A stretch of 64,000 nt of DNA from JBCAWW01 sp039024315 (GTDB taxonomy: Bacteria; Bacteroidota; Bacteroidia; J057): the NCBI GenBank assembly GCA_039024315.1, contig JBCCQN010000012.1, positions 1-64,000 on the forward strand, written 5' to 3'. A program made the translations under genes and the position numbers. The notes under the pieces were generated by a model that saw nothing but the letters and a program-made list of their open reading frames with translations, had not been told where the DNA came from and made no database searches. The stretch's first letter is position 1, and each line of letters begins with the position of its first letter. This document shows, one piece after another, positions 9,228 to 17,898 of the stretch.

Positions 9228-9641
9228 ATGCTATCTGGATTTAATATTTGGGAGGTACTGGTTGCGGCTGTATCTGGTTTTGGGATCGGGGCCTTATGGT
9301 ATGGTCCTCCCCTCTTTGGCAAACGCTGGCAGGCTCTAGTTGGCCTGAGCGACGAGGAGATCCAATCCGCCAATATGCCGCTAATTTTTGGTTTGGCTTT
9401 TTTGCTCAATTTGATTGTGGCTACGGTCTTATCTCTCTTTGTAGAAGTCTTTATGATGATTGGCTCGAGTGCCTTGCTCGGAGGTCTGTTTTCTGCCTTA
9501 CTTTGTTTTGCCTTTGTCGCTACGACCTTTGGGATCAACTATTTATTTGCGCGTCGACCGCTCAAGCTCTATTTCATTGATGTGGGCTATATGATGGTGA
9601 TGTTTTTTGTAATGGGCGTGATCATTGGTGCCTGGTACTAA
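9228..9641 (+). CDS. DUF1761 family membrane protein
   Basis: 137 residues with four predicted membrane helices. The N-terminus reads WEVLVAAVSGFGIGALWYGP, with the GALWY(G/S)P signature typical of DUF1761, then FGKRWQ. Helices span about residues 10-25, 50-70, 73-97 and 113-135. Family members are small inner-membrane proteins of unknown function. The gene ends 10 bases before the next ATG (9652), so it is probably cotranscribed with the exported isomerase-like gene. The ATG at 9228 is the first good start. Confidence 0.8.
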   Translation: MLSGFNIWEVLVAAVSGFGIGALWYGPPLFGKRWQALVGLSDEEIQSANMPLIFGLAFLLNLIVATVLSLFVEVFMMIGSSALLGGLFSALLCFAFVATTFGINYLFARRPLKLYFIDVGYMMVMFFVMGVIIGAWY

Positions 9642-9651
9642 TCCCGATAAG

Positions 9652-10602
9652 ATGAATAGAAGAAATTTTCTCCAAAAAGGCAGCGGATTAGCCATCGGTG
9701 CGGGCTTGCTGAGTGGTTTGAGTAGCTGTAGCTCCCTTTTGACCGAAAAGGCCGCCATGGCCCTGCCGATTGATAAACTCGATAATTTGTTTTTCAAAAT
9801 CTCTTTGGCCCAATGGTCTCTCCACAAGTCCTATTGGGCAGGTGAACGCGATCCACTAGACTTTGCGCAAGCTGCCAGAGAAGAATTTGGCCTCAGCGCC
9901 ATCGAATATGTCAATCAATTTTTCAGCGACAAGGCTAAGGACAAAAAATACCTCGCAAAACTCAAAAGAAGAGCCGATGATCAGGGGGTGCAAAGTGTCC
10001 TCATCATGATCGATGCCGAAGGTAATATGGGTACACTTGATGATACCGAACGGCAGCAAGTAGTTGATAATCACAAACCTTGGGTAGAGGCCGCTAAATT
10101 TTTGGGCTGCCACGCCATCCGAGTCAATGCAGGTGGTAAGGGAGATCCTAAGGTGGTAAAAAGTGCAGTGGTCAATAGTCTAAGTATGCTGAGTGAATTT
10201 GCAGCTCAAGAGGAGATCAATGTCATAGTCGAAAATCATGGTGGCTATTCCTCAGACGGGGCTTGGTTAGCCGATGTCATGCAAACGGTCAATATGCCCA
10301 ATTGTGGCACCTTGCCAGATCTGGGTAACTTTACGATCAATGCTTTTCCTTATAAAAAGTATGACAAATACCAAGGAACGCGCGAATTAATGCCCTTTGC
10401 CAAAGGCGTCAGCGCCAAAACGCATGAATTTACTCCTGATGGCAAAGAAGTAGATATCGATTATGTGCGCATGCTCAAAATCATTCGAGAAGCAGGCTTT
10501 AACGGACATATCGGTATCGAATATGAAGGCTACAAACTGAGTGAAATAGCAGGAATTCGCGCCACTTTACATCTGTTGCAAAAAAGTGCTGCCGCTTTGT
10601 GA
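9652..10602 (+). CDS. Exported sugar phosphate isomerase/epimerase-like TIM-barrel protein
   Basis: I place the start at ATG 9652, because it begins a Tat-type signal (NRRNFLQKGSG, then a hydrophobic stretch ending GLSSCSS, which could also be a lipobox). An upstream in-frame TTG at 9625 would overlap the DUF1761 gene. The rest (about 270 residues) fits the xylose isomerase-like TIM barrel (AP_endonuc_2) family: FKISLAQWSLH early, IRVNAGG and IVENHGG in the middle, LPDLGNF, KTHEF and GIEYEGY late, which carry the expected metal-binding E, D, H and E residues. Bacteroidota often have exported members of this family acting on sugars or inositols. The exact substrate cannot be read from sequence. 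Confidence 0.82.
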   Translation: MNRRNFLQKGSGLAIGAGLLSGLSSCSSLLTEKAAMALPIDKLDNLFFKISLAQWSLHKSYWAGERDPLDFAQAAREEFGLSAIEYVNQFFSDKAKDKKYLAKLKRRADDQGVQSVLIMIDAEGNMGTLDDTERQQVVDNHKPWVEAAKFLGCHAIRVNAGGKGDPKVVKSAVVNSLSMLSEFAAQEEINVIVENHGGYSSDGAWLADVMQTVNMPNCGTLPDLGNFTINAFPYKKYDKYQGTRELMPFAKGVSAKTHEFTPDGKEVDIDYVRMLKIIREAGFNGHIGIEYEGYKLSEIAGIRATLHLLQKSAAAL

Positions 10603-10927
10603 AAAAAGTATGTAAGCTTTCTCCTAAATTCTTACTGATCTCGAAATAGTTTTTGAATAAACTAGTTTTTCTAAGTAAAATTCACACTTCCTATTGGGAA
10701 ACCCACTACTCTTATTCGCATTTTGCAAACATTAACTATCTCTTTTTCAGCCTACTAGCCTCAAGTAAGCGTACTTGATCGTCGGATTATTACTCAGTAC
10801 TAATATATTCTATCACGTGTAAGTTTCGCCTAGCCACACGAATGTAGAGCCTTGTGATAGCTAGTATCTTTATTGCACTACCAAAGACTGTTTTATCAAT
10901 TTAAGTGCATTAAGGAATCAGCGTTTT
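10603..10927. other. Intergenic region with inverted repeats
   Basis: 325 bases without an ORF. It contains the palindrome CAAGTA-AGCG-TACTTG (10762-10777) and, further on, CTATCAC (10810-10816) facing GTGATAG (10854-10860), with CGTGT and ACACG inside. These could form a stem in the leader of the following hydrolase gene. No clear terminator T run follows the gene ending at 10602. Confidence 0.4.
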
Positions 10928-11923
10928 ATGAAGCGTGCGATATACCTCACCTTACTCATTCTTTTAATACCGCTTATCAATTTGGCTAAAGGCAACAGCC
11001 TAGATGGTCAAATCCGTGCTTATGACGGGACTGCTAGAGACTACTCTCTTTACTTCCCATCAAGCTATAATGGTAAGAAGTCTATGCCTCTGATGGTGAG
11101 TTTTCATCCTTATGGTAAATACCGTTGGAATGCTAAGAGTTGGCGAGATACGCTCCAAAACTTTGCCGAAGCAAACCAAGTCATATTACTATGTCCAGAC
11201 GGAGGCCTAGATGGTCGTACAGATCAGGCAGATGATCTTTCCCTCGCCCTGCAGTTAGTACAATCAACGAGACGCAAATACAATATTGACGCGAAGCAAA
11301 TCTATGCGATGGGTCATTCTTGGGGAGCAAAAGCCGCGCTTAAATTTGGTTTGAGCCACCCTGAGATGCTTAATGGCCTGCTGTTAGTCGGCATGTCTTC
11401 AGAAATGGCCGCTTCTGAATTTGCTCCCTTTTATGCGCGCTCTCGCAACATGCGTATATATATTTTACACGGTCAATACGATAGTCCTACCACTCGATTT
11501 CAACCGCTGCACGATCAGCTGATGCGCGGAGGCGCTTGTCTAGAATTTGAAATCATGAAGGGAGTAGGCCATACGATACATTTTGCCGGTCGCGATAATC
11601 GCCTGTCTAAAGCTTTAAAATGGATTCAGCAAAGTCCATGCTATCAGATTCCGCAGTCCGAACACAACAAACACCAGTTTCAAAACACGCAAATCTCCAT
11701 TTATCCCAATCCTAGTACCGAAGGTGCTTCGATCTGGATAGGTGGCCTAAAAGTGGAAGAAGTCGCGCAAATCAGGATTTTGAATCGTTCGGGCATTTTG
11801 ACTCGAATTATCAAAAATTTTCATCCTGAGCAGCCGATCCGCGGCTTAAGCCATGGAGATTACGTGTTTGTATTTATGCTCCGTAACGGCACTAAAGTGT
11901 CGAAGCAGGTGCTGATTCGTTGA
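10928..11923 (+). CDS. Secreted alpha/beta hydrolase with T9SS sorting domain
   Basis: 331 residues. A signal peptide (RAIYLTLLILLIPLINLAKG) precedes an esterase or polyhydroxybutyrate-depolymerase-like alpha/beta hydrolase. Features are SFHPYGKYRWNA (oxyanion region), the nucleophile elbow MGHSWGAKAA (Ser about residue 139), a late acid in HGQYDSP, and the catalytic His in GVGHTIHF. The last 80 residues (ISIYPNPSTEGASIWI to the end) are a T9SS sorting domain. The product is probably a released or surface esterase; the substrate is not known. The 3' end overlaps the convergent oxidoreductase gene by 32 bases. Confidence 0.85.
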   Translation: MKRAIYLTLLILLIPLINLAKGNSLDGQIRAYDGTARDYSLYFPSSYNGKKSMPLMVSFHPYGKYRWNAKSWRDTLQNFAEANQVILLCPDGGLDGRTDQADDLSLALQLVQSTRRKYNIDAKQIYAMGHSWGAKAALKFGLSHPEMLNGLLLVGMSSEMAASEFAPFYARSRNMRIYILHGQYDSPTTRFQPLHDQLMRGGACLEFEIMKGVGHTIHFAGRDNRLSKALKWIQQSPCYQIPQSEHNKHQFQNTQISIYPNPSTEGASIWIGGLKVEEVAQIRILNRSGILTRIIKNFHPEQPIRGLSHGDYVFVFMLRNGTKVSKQVLIR

Positions 11924-14030
11924 CCGGCACAATTTCTACCGGAACACCATTTAAGATGGCGTTTCCACTCAGCTCATCTATACCCATTTCATCTGTGAGG
12001 TCATTGACACTGGCCCCGGCATGAGCACTGGCTACCTGTAAACGAGTGCCCTTTTGATGGTGCCCCCATCCATGAGGTACACTCACCACGCCTGCCATAA
12101 TGTCTTCGGTAATTTCTACCGGGAGCTTTATCTCCCCTACCCTAGACCGGATGGTAAGTTTGGAGTCTTTTTGTATGTGCAATTTCCGGGCGTCATCCGG
12201 ATGTAGTAAAACGGTGCATCGCTCCTTTCCTTTCACTAGCCGTTGACTATTGTGCATCCAGGAATTATTGCTTCGCAGATGCCGGCGTCCAATTAGATGG
12301 AAAGTCGGCATTTGTGCTTCTGGGCTTAAATACTCCTGATCAAGGCGAGCCAAATCCTTATGATAGATATCCGGAAAGAGCTGGATTCGTTGATCTTTTC
12401 GCTTCAATCTTTCTGGCAAAACTGACTTCAGAGGACCGAGATCCATGCCATGTGGATTTTTACGCAGCTTATTGAGACTTAACTTATAGGGCCCCATCCT
12501 CAAAAGACCATCCAAACGAGACTCAGGCGTATCAGACTTAAACGGACGCATCCAAGCAGGGAAAGGTGAATGCACTTTTCCAATCAGGGCTTTGATCATG
12601 CCTTGGTAGACCTGCCAATCATAGCGCTGTTCAGCACTGATAGGAAAGAGGGGCTCAGAATACCTTGCGGTATTATGAATCGCCAAGGCATGAAAAATCA
12701 AATCATAATGACTGTTTTCTAAACCAGTGGCCGGTGGTAAAATCAAATCTGCGTGGCGAGTGGTTTCATTTAGATATATATCTACCGAAACCATGAAATC
12801 TAGGCCTTCTAAAGCTTTACTCAACTGAGCGCCATTGGGCGTAGAAAGGACAGGATTGCCACAGGAAGTAACTAAGGCTTTGATTTGACCTTCGCCCGGT
12901 GTGAGTATTTCTTCCGCAAGCGTAGCAACGGGCAATTCGCCTCCGATTTCGGGTAGTCCCCGAACGCGGCTTTTCCATCTGCCAATTTTACGTTCCCCCG
13001 GACTATTGGCTACCAAATCCGCCGCAGGACTAGTAAACATCATGCCTCCTTCACTATCGAGCTGGCCGGTGAGAATATTGATGACATTGACCAACCATAG
13101 AGAGAGGCTACCGTACTTGACGACGCTAATGCCCATACGACCGTAAACCGCAGATTTATCTGCTTCGGCTAAATCGCTAGCGATTTGACGGATACTTTCT
13201 GCTGACATGCCACAGATTTTCTCCGCCCACGCTGGAGTGTAGGGAGTTAAGCGTTCGCCGAGGGCGTCCAAACCCTCCGTAAACTCCGCCAAACAGCCCA
13301 GCTTGAGTTGCTTGCTGGCGTATAAAGTATTGGCAATGGCCAGTAAGAGAGCCACATCTGTCCCAGGACGGATAAAATGATGTTCACTGGCTTTTTTGGC
13401 CGTGCGTGTCTTGATAGGATCAATTATTACTACTTTTCCCCCACGATCTTGAATGGCTTGTAAGCGTTTGGCTACGTCTGGAGCAGTCATCATACTGCCA
13501 TTAGACACCAGAGGGTTGCCACCCAAGACCAGCAAATAATTGGTACGATCGAGATCAGGCACAGGCAATAAATTCATATGCCCGTACATCTCTAAAGCTG
13601 CCAAGTGGTGAGGCAATTGATCTACAGAGGTGGCGGAGAAGCGATTTTTGGTTTTCAAGGCCCTTACCATGTCTCGTGAATAAAGCATGGTGCCCAAATT
13701 GTGAACAGAGGGGTTGCCTTGATAAACAGCCACGCTGTTAGGGCCGTGAGCGGTTTGGATCGCTTTGATTCGTTCCCCAAATAGTTGAAAGGCCTCATTC
13801 CAACTGATTTCTTCCCATTGCTCGCCTACCCTTTTCAGAGGACGCTTGAGGCGATCAGGATCCCTGTACAGGTCTTGGAGGGCTATAGCTTTGGGACAAA
13901 TATGTCCTCTCGATAAGGGATCTTTTTTATCACCTTGGATAGAAACAATTTGTTCGTTTTCCAATTTGATTTCAAGCCCGCACATGGCCTCGCAAAGATT
14001 GCAAGTGCGGTAGTGAGTTTTAGTAGTCAT
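11892..14030 (-). CDS. Molybdopterin-dependent oxidoreductase (DMSO reductase superfamily)
   Basis: 712 residues. The N-terminal iron-sulfur motif is C10-x2-C13-x3-C17 ... C45 (TCNLCEAMCG ... GHICPK), which binds a 4Fe-4S cluster. Molybdopterin-guanine dinucleotide binding follows (NYLLVLGGNPLVSNGS; VVIIDPIKTRTAKKASEH; FIRPGTDVALLLAI), and the C-terminal dinucleotide-binding domain includes RRHLRSNNSWMHNS and VPHGWGHH. It has no Tat signal, so it is predicted to be cytoplasmic. I see no Cys or Sec at the usual molybdenum-ligand position. No electron-transfer or membrane subunit lies beside it, so it appears to be a stand-alone enzyme. Substrate is unknown; formate dehydrogenase H-like and thiosulfate/polysulfide reductase-like proteins are the nearest families by architecture. 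Confidence 0.85.
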   Translation of the reverse strand: MTTKTHYRTCNLCEAMCGLEIKLENEQIVSIQGDKKDPLSRGHICPKAIALQDLYRDPDRLKRPLKRVGEQWEEISWNEAFQLFGERIKAIQTAHGPNSVAVYQGNPSVHNLGTMLYSRDMVRALKTKNRFSATSVDQLPHHLAALEMYGHMNLLPVPDLDRTNYLLVLGGNPLVSNGSMMTAPDVAKRLQAIQDRGGKVVIIDPIKTRTAKKASEHHFIRPGTDVALLLAIANTLYASKQLKLGCLAEFTEGLDALGERLTPYTPAWAEKICGMSAESIRQIASDLAEADKSAVYGRMGISVVKYGSLSLWLVNVINILTGQLDSEGGMMFTSPAADLVANSPGERKIGRWKSRVRGLPEIGGELPVATLAEEILTPGEGQIKALVTSCGNPVLSTPNGAQLSKALEGLDFMVSVDIYLNETTRHADLILPPATGLENSHYDLIFHALAIHNTARYSEPLFPISAEQRYDWQVYQGMIKALIGKVHSPFPAWMRPFKSDTPESRLDGLLRMGPYKLSLNKLRKNPHGMDLGPLKSVLPERLKRKDQRIQLFPDIYHKDLARLDQEYLSPEAQMPTFHLIGRRHLRSNNSWMHNSQRLVKGKERCTVLLHPDDARKLHIQKDSKLTIRSRVGEIKLPVEITEDIMAGVVSVPHGWGHHQKGTRLQVASAHAGASVNDLTDEMGIDELSGNAILNGVPVEIVPVNESAPASTL
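13249..13266 (-). repeat. Dispersed hairpin motif inside the oxidoreductase gene
   Basis: Minus-strand reading CGCC-CTC-GGCG-AACGCTTA. Four perfect pairs, loop CTC. It encodes part of LGERLTP. Confidence 0.6.
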
Positions 14031-14103
14031 TGTAGTCCGGTTCTTCTATAGCTTAGAAGTTACGCATTTTAGCCGAATGCAGGCTTGAAATCAATACTGG
14101 GCT

Positions 14104-14985
14104 TTAGCCTAATTGCATAGGCACATCCATCAAAAGGATTTTGGCATCGGATGTCGCTTTGACGGTAATCTCATCGGTATCCCAAACCCCAAAGCCATCT
14201 CTTTTTTCCAACTCTTGGCCTGCAATATTTACCGAGCCTTCAAGTACGAAAGCATAGATGCCGTTTTTGCTACTTTTTAGTTGATAGCGCTCTTCACAAT
14301 CCTTAGTAAAATCTCCTATGCTAAACCATGCATTTTGGTGAACCCATACGCCCTCATCATTTTGGTTTGGAGATAGGATTTGTTGGAGACGATTTTTGCT
14401 CTTAGCTGTTTCTAGAGTGATCTGATCGTAGCGGGGCTGAACGTTTTTCTCATTGGGAAACATCCAGATTTGCAGGAAGCGCACTTCCGCGTTTTGGTTT
14501 TTATTGAATTCACTATGATAAACCCCTGTGCCAGCGCTCATAACTTGTACGTCTCCTTGCTTAATGATAGCCGTATTGCCCATGCTGTCTTGATGCTCTA
14601 GATCACCTTGCAACGGGATGGAAATGATTTCCATGTTATCATGCGGATGGCGACCAAAACCTCTACCCCCTTGGACTACATCATCGTTTAGAACGCGCAA
14701 AACGCCAAAGTTCATCCGCTGAGGGTTGTAGTAGTTTGCAAAAGAGAAGGTATGATGGGTATCTAGCCAGCCATGATTGGCATGTCCTCTGCTGCTAGCT
14801 TTATGCAAAACTGATTTCATAGTGCTCACTTCTTGATTGGGAAGATGGTTAAATCCAACTTGTTTCATCAATTTATCATAGGTTGAGTCTTTTTTCTCGC
14901 TAGTATTGGCTTTGAGAGTTGAGTTTCCTGCTGCAATACCTCCGAGTCCGAGTAGTGAATTTCTGAGAAATTTTTTCCTGTCCAT
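14104..14985 (-). CDS. Pirin family protein with a Tat-like N-terminal signal
   Basis: 293 residues. From about residue 65 it is a typical pirin (bicupin, YhhW type): HANHGWLDTHHTFSFANYY, then VQGGRGFGRHPHDNMEIIS with metal-binding histidines and glutamate, then the paired cupin to MDVPMQLG. Some pirins act as quercetin 2,3-dioxygenases; others are regulators. The unusual part is the first 25 residues, DRKKFLRNSLLGLGGIAAG, which look like a Tat signal (R-K in place of R-R) although pirins are normally cytoplasmic. The gene faces away from the LytTR gene at 15151 with a shared 165-base upstream region. Confidence 0.85.
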   Translation of the reverse strand: MDRKKFLRNSLLGLGGIAAGNSTLKANTSEKKDSTYDKLMKQVGFNHLPNQEVSTMKSVLHKASSRGHANHGWLDTHHTFSFANYYNPQRMNFGVLRVLNDDVVQGGRGFGRHPHDNMEIISIPLQGDLEHQDSMGNTAIIKQGDVQVMSAGTGVYHSEFNKNQNAEVRFLQIWMFPNEKNVQPRYDQITLETAKSKNRLQQILSPNQNDEGVWVHQNAWFSIGDFTKDCEERYQLKSSKNGIYAFVLEGSVNIAGQELEKRDGFGVWDTDEITVKATSDAKILLMDVPMQLG

Positions 14986-15150
14986 GACTTCAGTGTTTAG
15001 AAAATGATTATTTGATCGTTGTCAATAACAATTTCCGCTAAAACTGCATTAGAGGACATACAGAAAAGGCGCAGATGGATATATAAATTTCGGAATCTGC
15101 CTCCAAATGTCTTGTTTTGTGTCTAAAGGAAGTTTTCCATTGCTAATTAG

Positions 15151-16002
15151 ATGTCAGCTAGCCCCCTTTCCTATCCCGATCGTTGGTTGCGAATTATTGC
15201 AATTCCTAGCCTAGCGCTTTTTGTCCAGCTGATAGGCCTAGATTGGGAAACAATCAAGGACTATGTGGGCCGTGATTACTTCTATATCAACTTCCTCTTC
15301 AACACCTTCAATGCCTTTGTAATGTGGCACATAGCACGGGCAGTAATTATCTACATGGATCGTAAGATGCCCTATGAAAAGGGCTTCAGTAAAAGGGTTC
15401 TAGTACAGATTTTTTCATCTATTTTGCTCTCCGTTTCTATAGGAGAACTCCTGACTTTTATCTATATCAAAATCATTTTTCGATCTACCTATTGGGATAA
15501 CCACTGGAACACCGACATACCCGTAGCGATCCTCCTTATTGTGCTACTCAATTTGGTATATATTGGATTTTATCTATTTCAGAGGCCTTCGGTTGAGGTT
15601 ACTGCTTCGCAGAACGATTATCCCTCCCCCGAAATAGCAAAAACAGAGATACCAATAGAGGTCAAGCCTCTAGCGATGATTTCTCGTAACAAAACTGTTT
15701 TGGTGGCACTCGAAGAAGTCGTGCTAATCGCCTCCCAAGATCGTCTGAGCTTTGCCTATCTCAAGGATGGACAGAAGCTATTAGTCGAAAAAACCATCAA
15801 GCAATTGGTCGAGGAATTACCGGAAGCAGATTTCTTTCAAGCGAATCGGGCGCAGATCATTCAGCGTCAATTTGTGGCGAGTCATCAGAAAACAAGCACC
15901 CGAAAACTCCTCATCAGCCTCAATAATTTGACTCATTATGAGGGGGAAATTACCGTCAGTAAAGCCCGCAGTCCTCTCTTTTTAAGTTGGCTGTCCGCCT
16001 GA
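15151..16002 (+). CDS. Membrane-anchored LytTR DNA-binding regulator
   Basis: 283 residues. Four hydrophobic helices occupy about residues 12-148 (IIAIPSLALFVQLIGL; YINFLFNTFNAFVMWHIARA; a helix after KRVLVQIF; VAILLIVLLNLVYIGFYLF). A polar linker follows, then a C-terminal LytTR domain (about 185-283) with LVALEEVVLIASQDRLSFAYL, EADFFQANRAQIIQ and the final INNLT-like strands. LytTR proteins bind direct repeats upstream of target genes. Immediate neighbours downstream (an outer-membrane protein and a serine hydrolase) are plausible targets. The linker between membrane and DNA-binding parts contains a copy of the dispersed hairpin motif. Confidence 0.85.
   Translation: MSASPLSYPDRWLRIIAIPSLALFVQLIGLDWETIKDYVGRDYFYINFLFNTFNAFVMWHIARAVIIYMDRKMPYEKGFSKRVLVQIFSSILLSVSIGELLTFIYIKIIFRSTYWDNHWNTDIPVAILLIVLLNLVYIGFYLFQRPSVEVTASQNDYPSPEIAKTEIPIEVKPLAMISRNKTVLVALEEVVLIASQDRLSFAYLKDGQKLLVEKTIKQLVEELPEADFFQANRAQIIQRQFVASHQKTSTRKLLISLNNLTHYEGEITVSKARSPLFLSWLSA
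15602..15620 (+). repeat. Dispersed hairpin motif in the linker of the LytTR gene
   Basis: CTGC-TTC-GCAG followed by AACGATTAT, encoding TASQNDY in the poorly conserved linker between the membrane part and the LytTR domain. It has the same stem as several intergenic copies, so insertion into a permissive linker is plausible. Confidence 0.7.
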
Positions 16003-16103
16003 GTCATTTATCTGTCCGTTTCAGTCAAAAAGTGCGCATTCCGTGCATTCTTCTGCTTTTTAGAGCGTCCTTGAGGAAAATTAATCACACAAAGTTTTTC
16101 CAA

Positions 16104-16667
16104 ATGAAGACAATCTATTTGAGCCTTGTGCTCGGGATCTTTTTAAGCCTGGGGAGCCTACAGGCGCAGTCTATTAGAATAGGCGCAATGCAAGAGGCCT
16201 CTACCTTTCCTTTTACCAGCTTCGCGGAACTCCATCCCGGCGTCGAACTAAGTTACGGCTTTGCACCTAAGCCAAAGGAGGGGACTAATCGTTCCACGCA
16301 GTGGTGGGTATCTGGAGGCTACTTTTATAACCCCAGTATCGAATCTGCCTTCTATCTCAAAGCCAGCTATGCTTGGCAAATGCCAGTCGCAGATGTAGTG
16401 CAATTAGAACTCGCGCCTTCACTCGGTTATTTGCATTCCTTTTTTCCCGGTAATGTATATGAGCTACAGAACGGAGAGTATCAAGCCATCACTCAGTATG
16501 GCCGACCACACCTGATGGCTGAACTTGGTTTCACCGCACTCTTTTTGCCCAACAGTAAAGTAAATCCCTTTGTCCAATATCGTTTTGGCGTAGAAGGCCC
16601 CTTTGCTAACGGTATCCCAGTATTTCCTCACTCATTTTATCAAATCGGCATTTCCTACAATCTCTAG
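16104..16667 (+). CDS. Outer-membrane beta-barrel-like protein
   Basis: I use ATG 16104 because it begins a clean signal peptide (KTIYLSLVLGIFLSLGSLQAQ); the frame is open further upstream to 15987 but that stretch overlaps the end of the LytTR gene and has no signal. The mature part (about 165 residues) is rich in aromatic, alternating strands such as WWVSGGYFYNP and FYLKASYAW, with NPFVQYRFGVEG, and ends IGISYNL, consistent with a small eight-strand barrel. No specific family was recognised. It is 101 bases after the LytTR stop and 32 bases before the serine hydrolase gene, so it is probably in one operon with them. Confidence 0.7.
   Translation: MKTIYLSLVLGIFLSLGSLQAQSIRIGAMQEASTFPFTSFAELHPGVELSYGFAPKPKEGTNRSTQWWVSGGYFYNPSIESAFYLKASYAWQMPVADVVQLELAPSLGYLHSFFPGNVYELQNGEYQAITQYGRPHLMAELGFTALFLPNSKVNPFVQYRFGVEGPFANGIPVFPHSFYQIGISYNL
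16290..16304 (-). repeat. Dispersed hairpin motif inside the outer-membrane protein gene
   Basis: Plus-strand reading CGTT-CCAC-GCA-GTGG, that is CCAC-TGC-GTGG-AACG on the minus strand. Perfect stem, loop TGC; encodes NRSTQW. Confidence 0.6.
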
Positions 16668-16699
16668 TCATCCTTTTTTACCACCAAACACAGAATACA

Positions 16700-17881
16700 A
16701 TGAACAAATCACTCATATTTCTCAGCTTAATTTTACTACTTGTTAGCGCTTGTCAATCTGAAGTCGATCTAACACCAACTGATCTCGGGGCCTGCGATGA
16801 AGTCTACGATGATTTTAGCCAACACCCTAAAGCTGGTATCTATCAAGAGATCGTAGATCGTAATGCTGCCAGAGGCATAGTAGGCACTACCATTTTTATC
16901 AAAGATGCCGATGGTATTTGGGCCGGCAGTCATGGTATGGCCGATTTAGCAGCACAACGAGCCATGAGAGCTTGCGACCGGATGATGATCGCCAGTATCT
17001 CCAAACCTTTTACCTCGGCCGTAATTTATCGCTTGATTGAGCAAGGACTAATCGGCATAGATGATCCCATTAAAAACTACCTACCAGCGGATATCGTCCA
17101 AAAGCTACCCAATGCGGATGAAGCGACCATCAAGCAATGCTTGGCTCACCAAACTGGTATCCCCGATTATTACAATATGGGCTTTTTGATCGACCAGATC
17201 AACGTCTATGACAACGCACACAGCTACGAAGACTTATTGAGTTATGCCTATGGTCGCAAGGCTGAGTTCCCCGCAGGGACCAGCTACGGTTACTCCAATA
17301 ATAACTTTATCGTATTAGGAATGATCGCAGAGATCGTCACCGATCAAAAACTAGAAGCGCTATATCAAAGCTTAATCTTTGAGCCCTTGGGCCTTGACAG
17401 AGCGTTCTACAGCGTAGAGAACCCCTTCCCAACAGATATGGCTAAAGGCTATGCCGACCTCTATGGCAACGGCAACGTGGTAGAAAGTGAATTTCTCTAT
17501 GCTGACGAAGCTCGTACGCCAGATGGGGGCATTGTAATCGATAATTATGATCTGTATCGTTTCTTTTCGGGCTTGGTAAAAGGGAACTTACTGCAAGAAG
17601 ATAGCAAACAGCAGCTGTTAGAACTATTTGAGCTTCCCACGGATTGGCAGGATACAGAGGTTTTTGGCCAACTAAAAAATGGCTATGGCATAGAGCACTT
17701 TGAGCATCATGGCACTTCAGCCTATGGACATACTGGCGCGGTAGATGGCTTTTTGAGCATGGCTTATTATTATCCGCAGGAGGATTTCATGTTTATTCAG
17801 GTTGTTAATACCGCTTCCTACGAATATGAACCAAGAGTCGATATGTTTGAGGAATGCGCCACGATTATGTTTGATGAATAG
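16700..17881 (+). CDS. Serine hydrolase lipoprotein of the beta-lactamase (class C/DD-peptidase) family
   Basis: 393 residues. The lipoprotein signal ends in LLLVSAC (Cys about 18). The catalytic motifs of the S12/class C family are present: S99-I-S-K102 (SxxK), Y198-S-N200 (YxN) and HTGAVDG near residue 340 in the KTG position. Family members hydrolyse peptides, esters or beta-lactams; this one is most likely an esterase or peptidase at the inner face of the outer membrane or on the surface. Substrate is unknown. It follows an outer-membrane protein and a LytTR regulator, and its 3' end faces a convergent AraC gene across a hairpin. Confidence 0.85.
   Translation: MNKSLIFLSLILLLVSACQSEVDLTPTDLGACDEVYDDFSQHPKAGIYQEIVDRNAARGIVGTTIFIKDADGIWAGSHGMADLAAQRAMRACDRMMIASISKPFTSAVIYRLIEQGLIGIDDPIKNYLPADIVQKLPNADEATIKQCLAHQTGIPDYYNMGFLIDQINVYDNAHSYEDLLSYAYGRKAEFPAGTSYGYSNNNFIVLGMIAEIVTDQKLEALYQSLIFEPLGLDRAFYSVENPFPTDMAKGYADLYGNGNVVESEFLYADEARTPDGGIVIDNYDLYRFFSGLVKGNLLQEDSKQQLLELFELPTDWQDTEVFGQLKNGYGIEHFEHHGTSAYGHTGAVDGFLSMAYYYPQEDFMFIQVVNTASYEYEPRVDMFEECATIMFDE
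17401..17417 (-). repeat. Dispersed hairpin motif inside the serine hydrolase gene
   Basis: Plus-strand reading GCGTT-CTAC-AGC-GTAG. Four perfect pairs, less common loop (GCT on the minus strand); encodes RAFYSVE. Confidence 0.55.
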
Positions 17882-17898
17882 CCTTAAGTGCTAAGGCT
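17881..17898. terminator. Hairpin between convergent genes
   Basis: AGCCTTA and TAAGGCT pair around a short loop, exactly between the stop codons of the serine hydrolase and the AraC gene. No long T run follows on either strand, so termination efficiency is uncertain. Confidence 0.45.

Noticed and set aside
15987..16103. 39-codon upstream extension of the outer-membrane protein gene
   Set aside because: It overlaps the end of the LytTR gene and hides the signal peptide; the ATG at 16104 is better.
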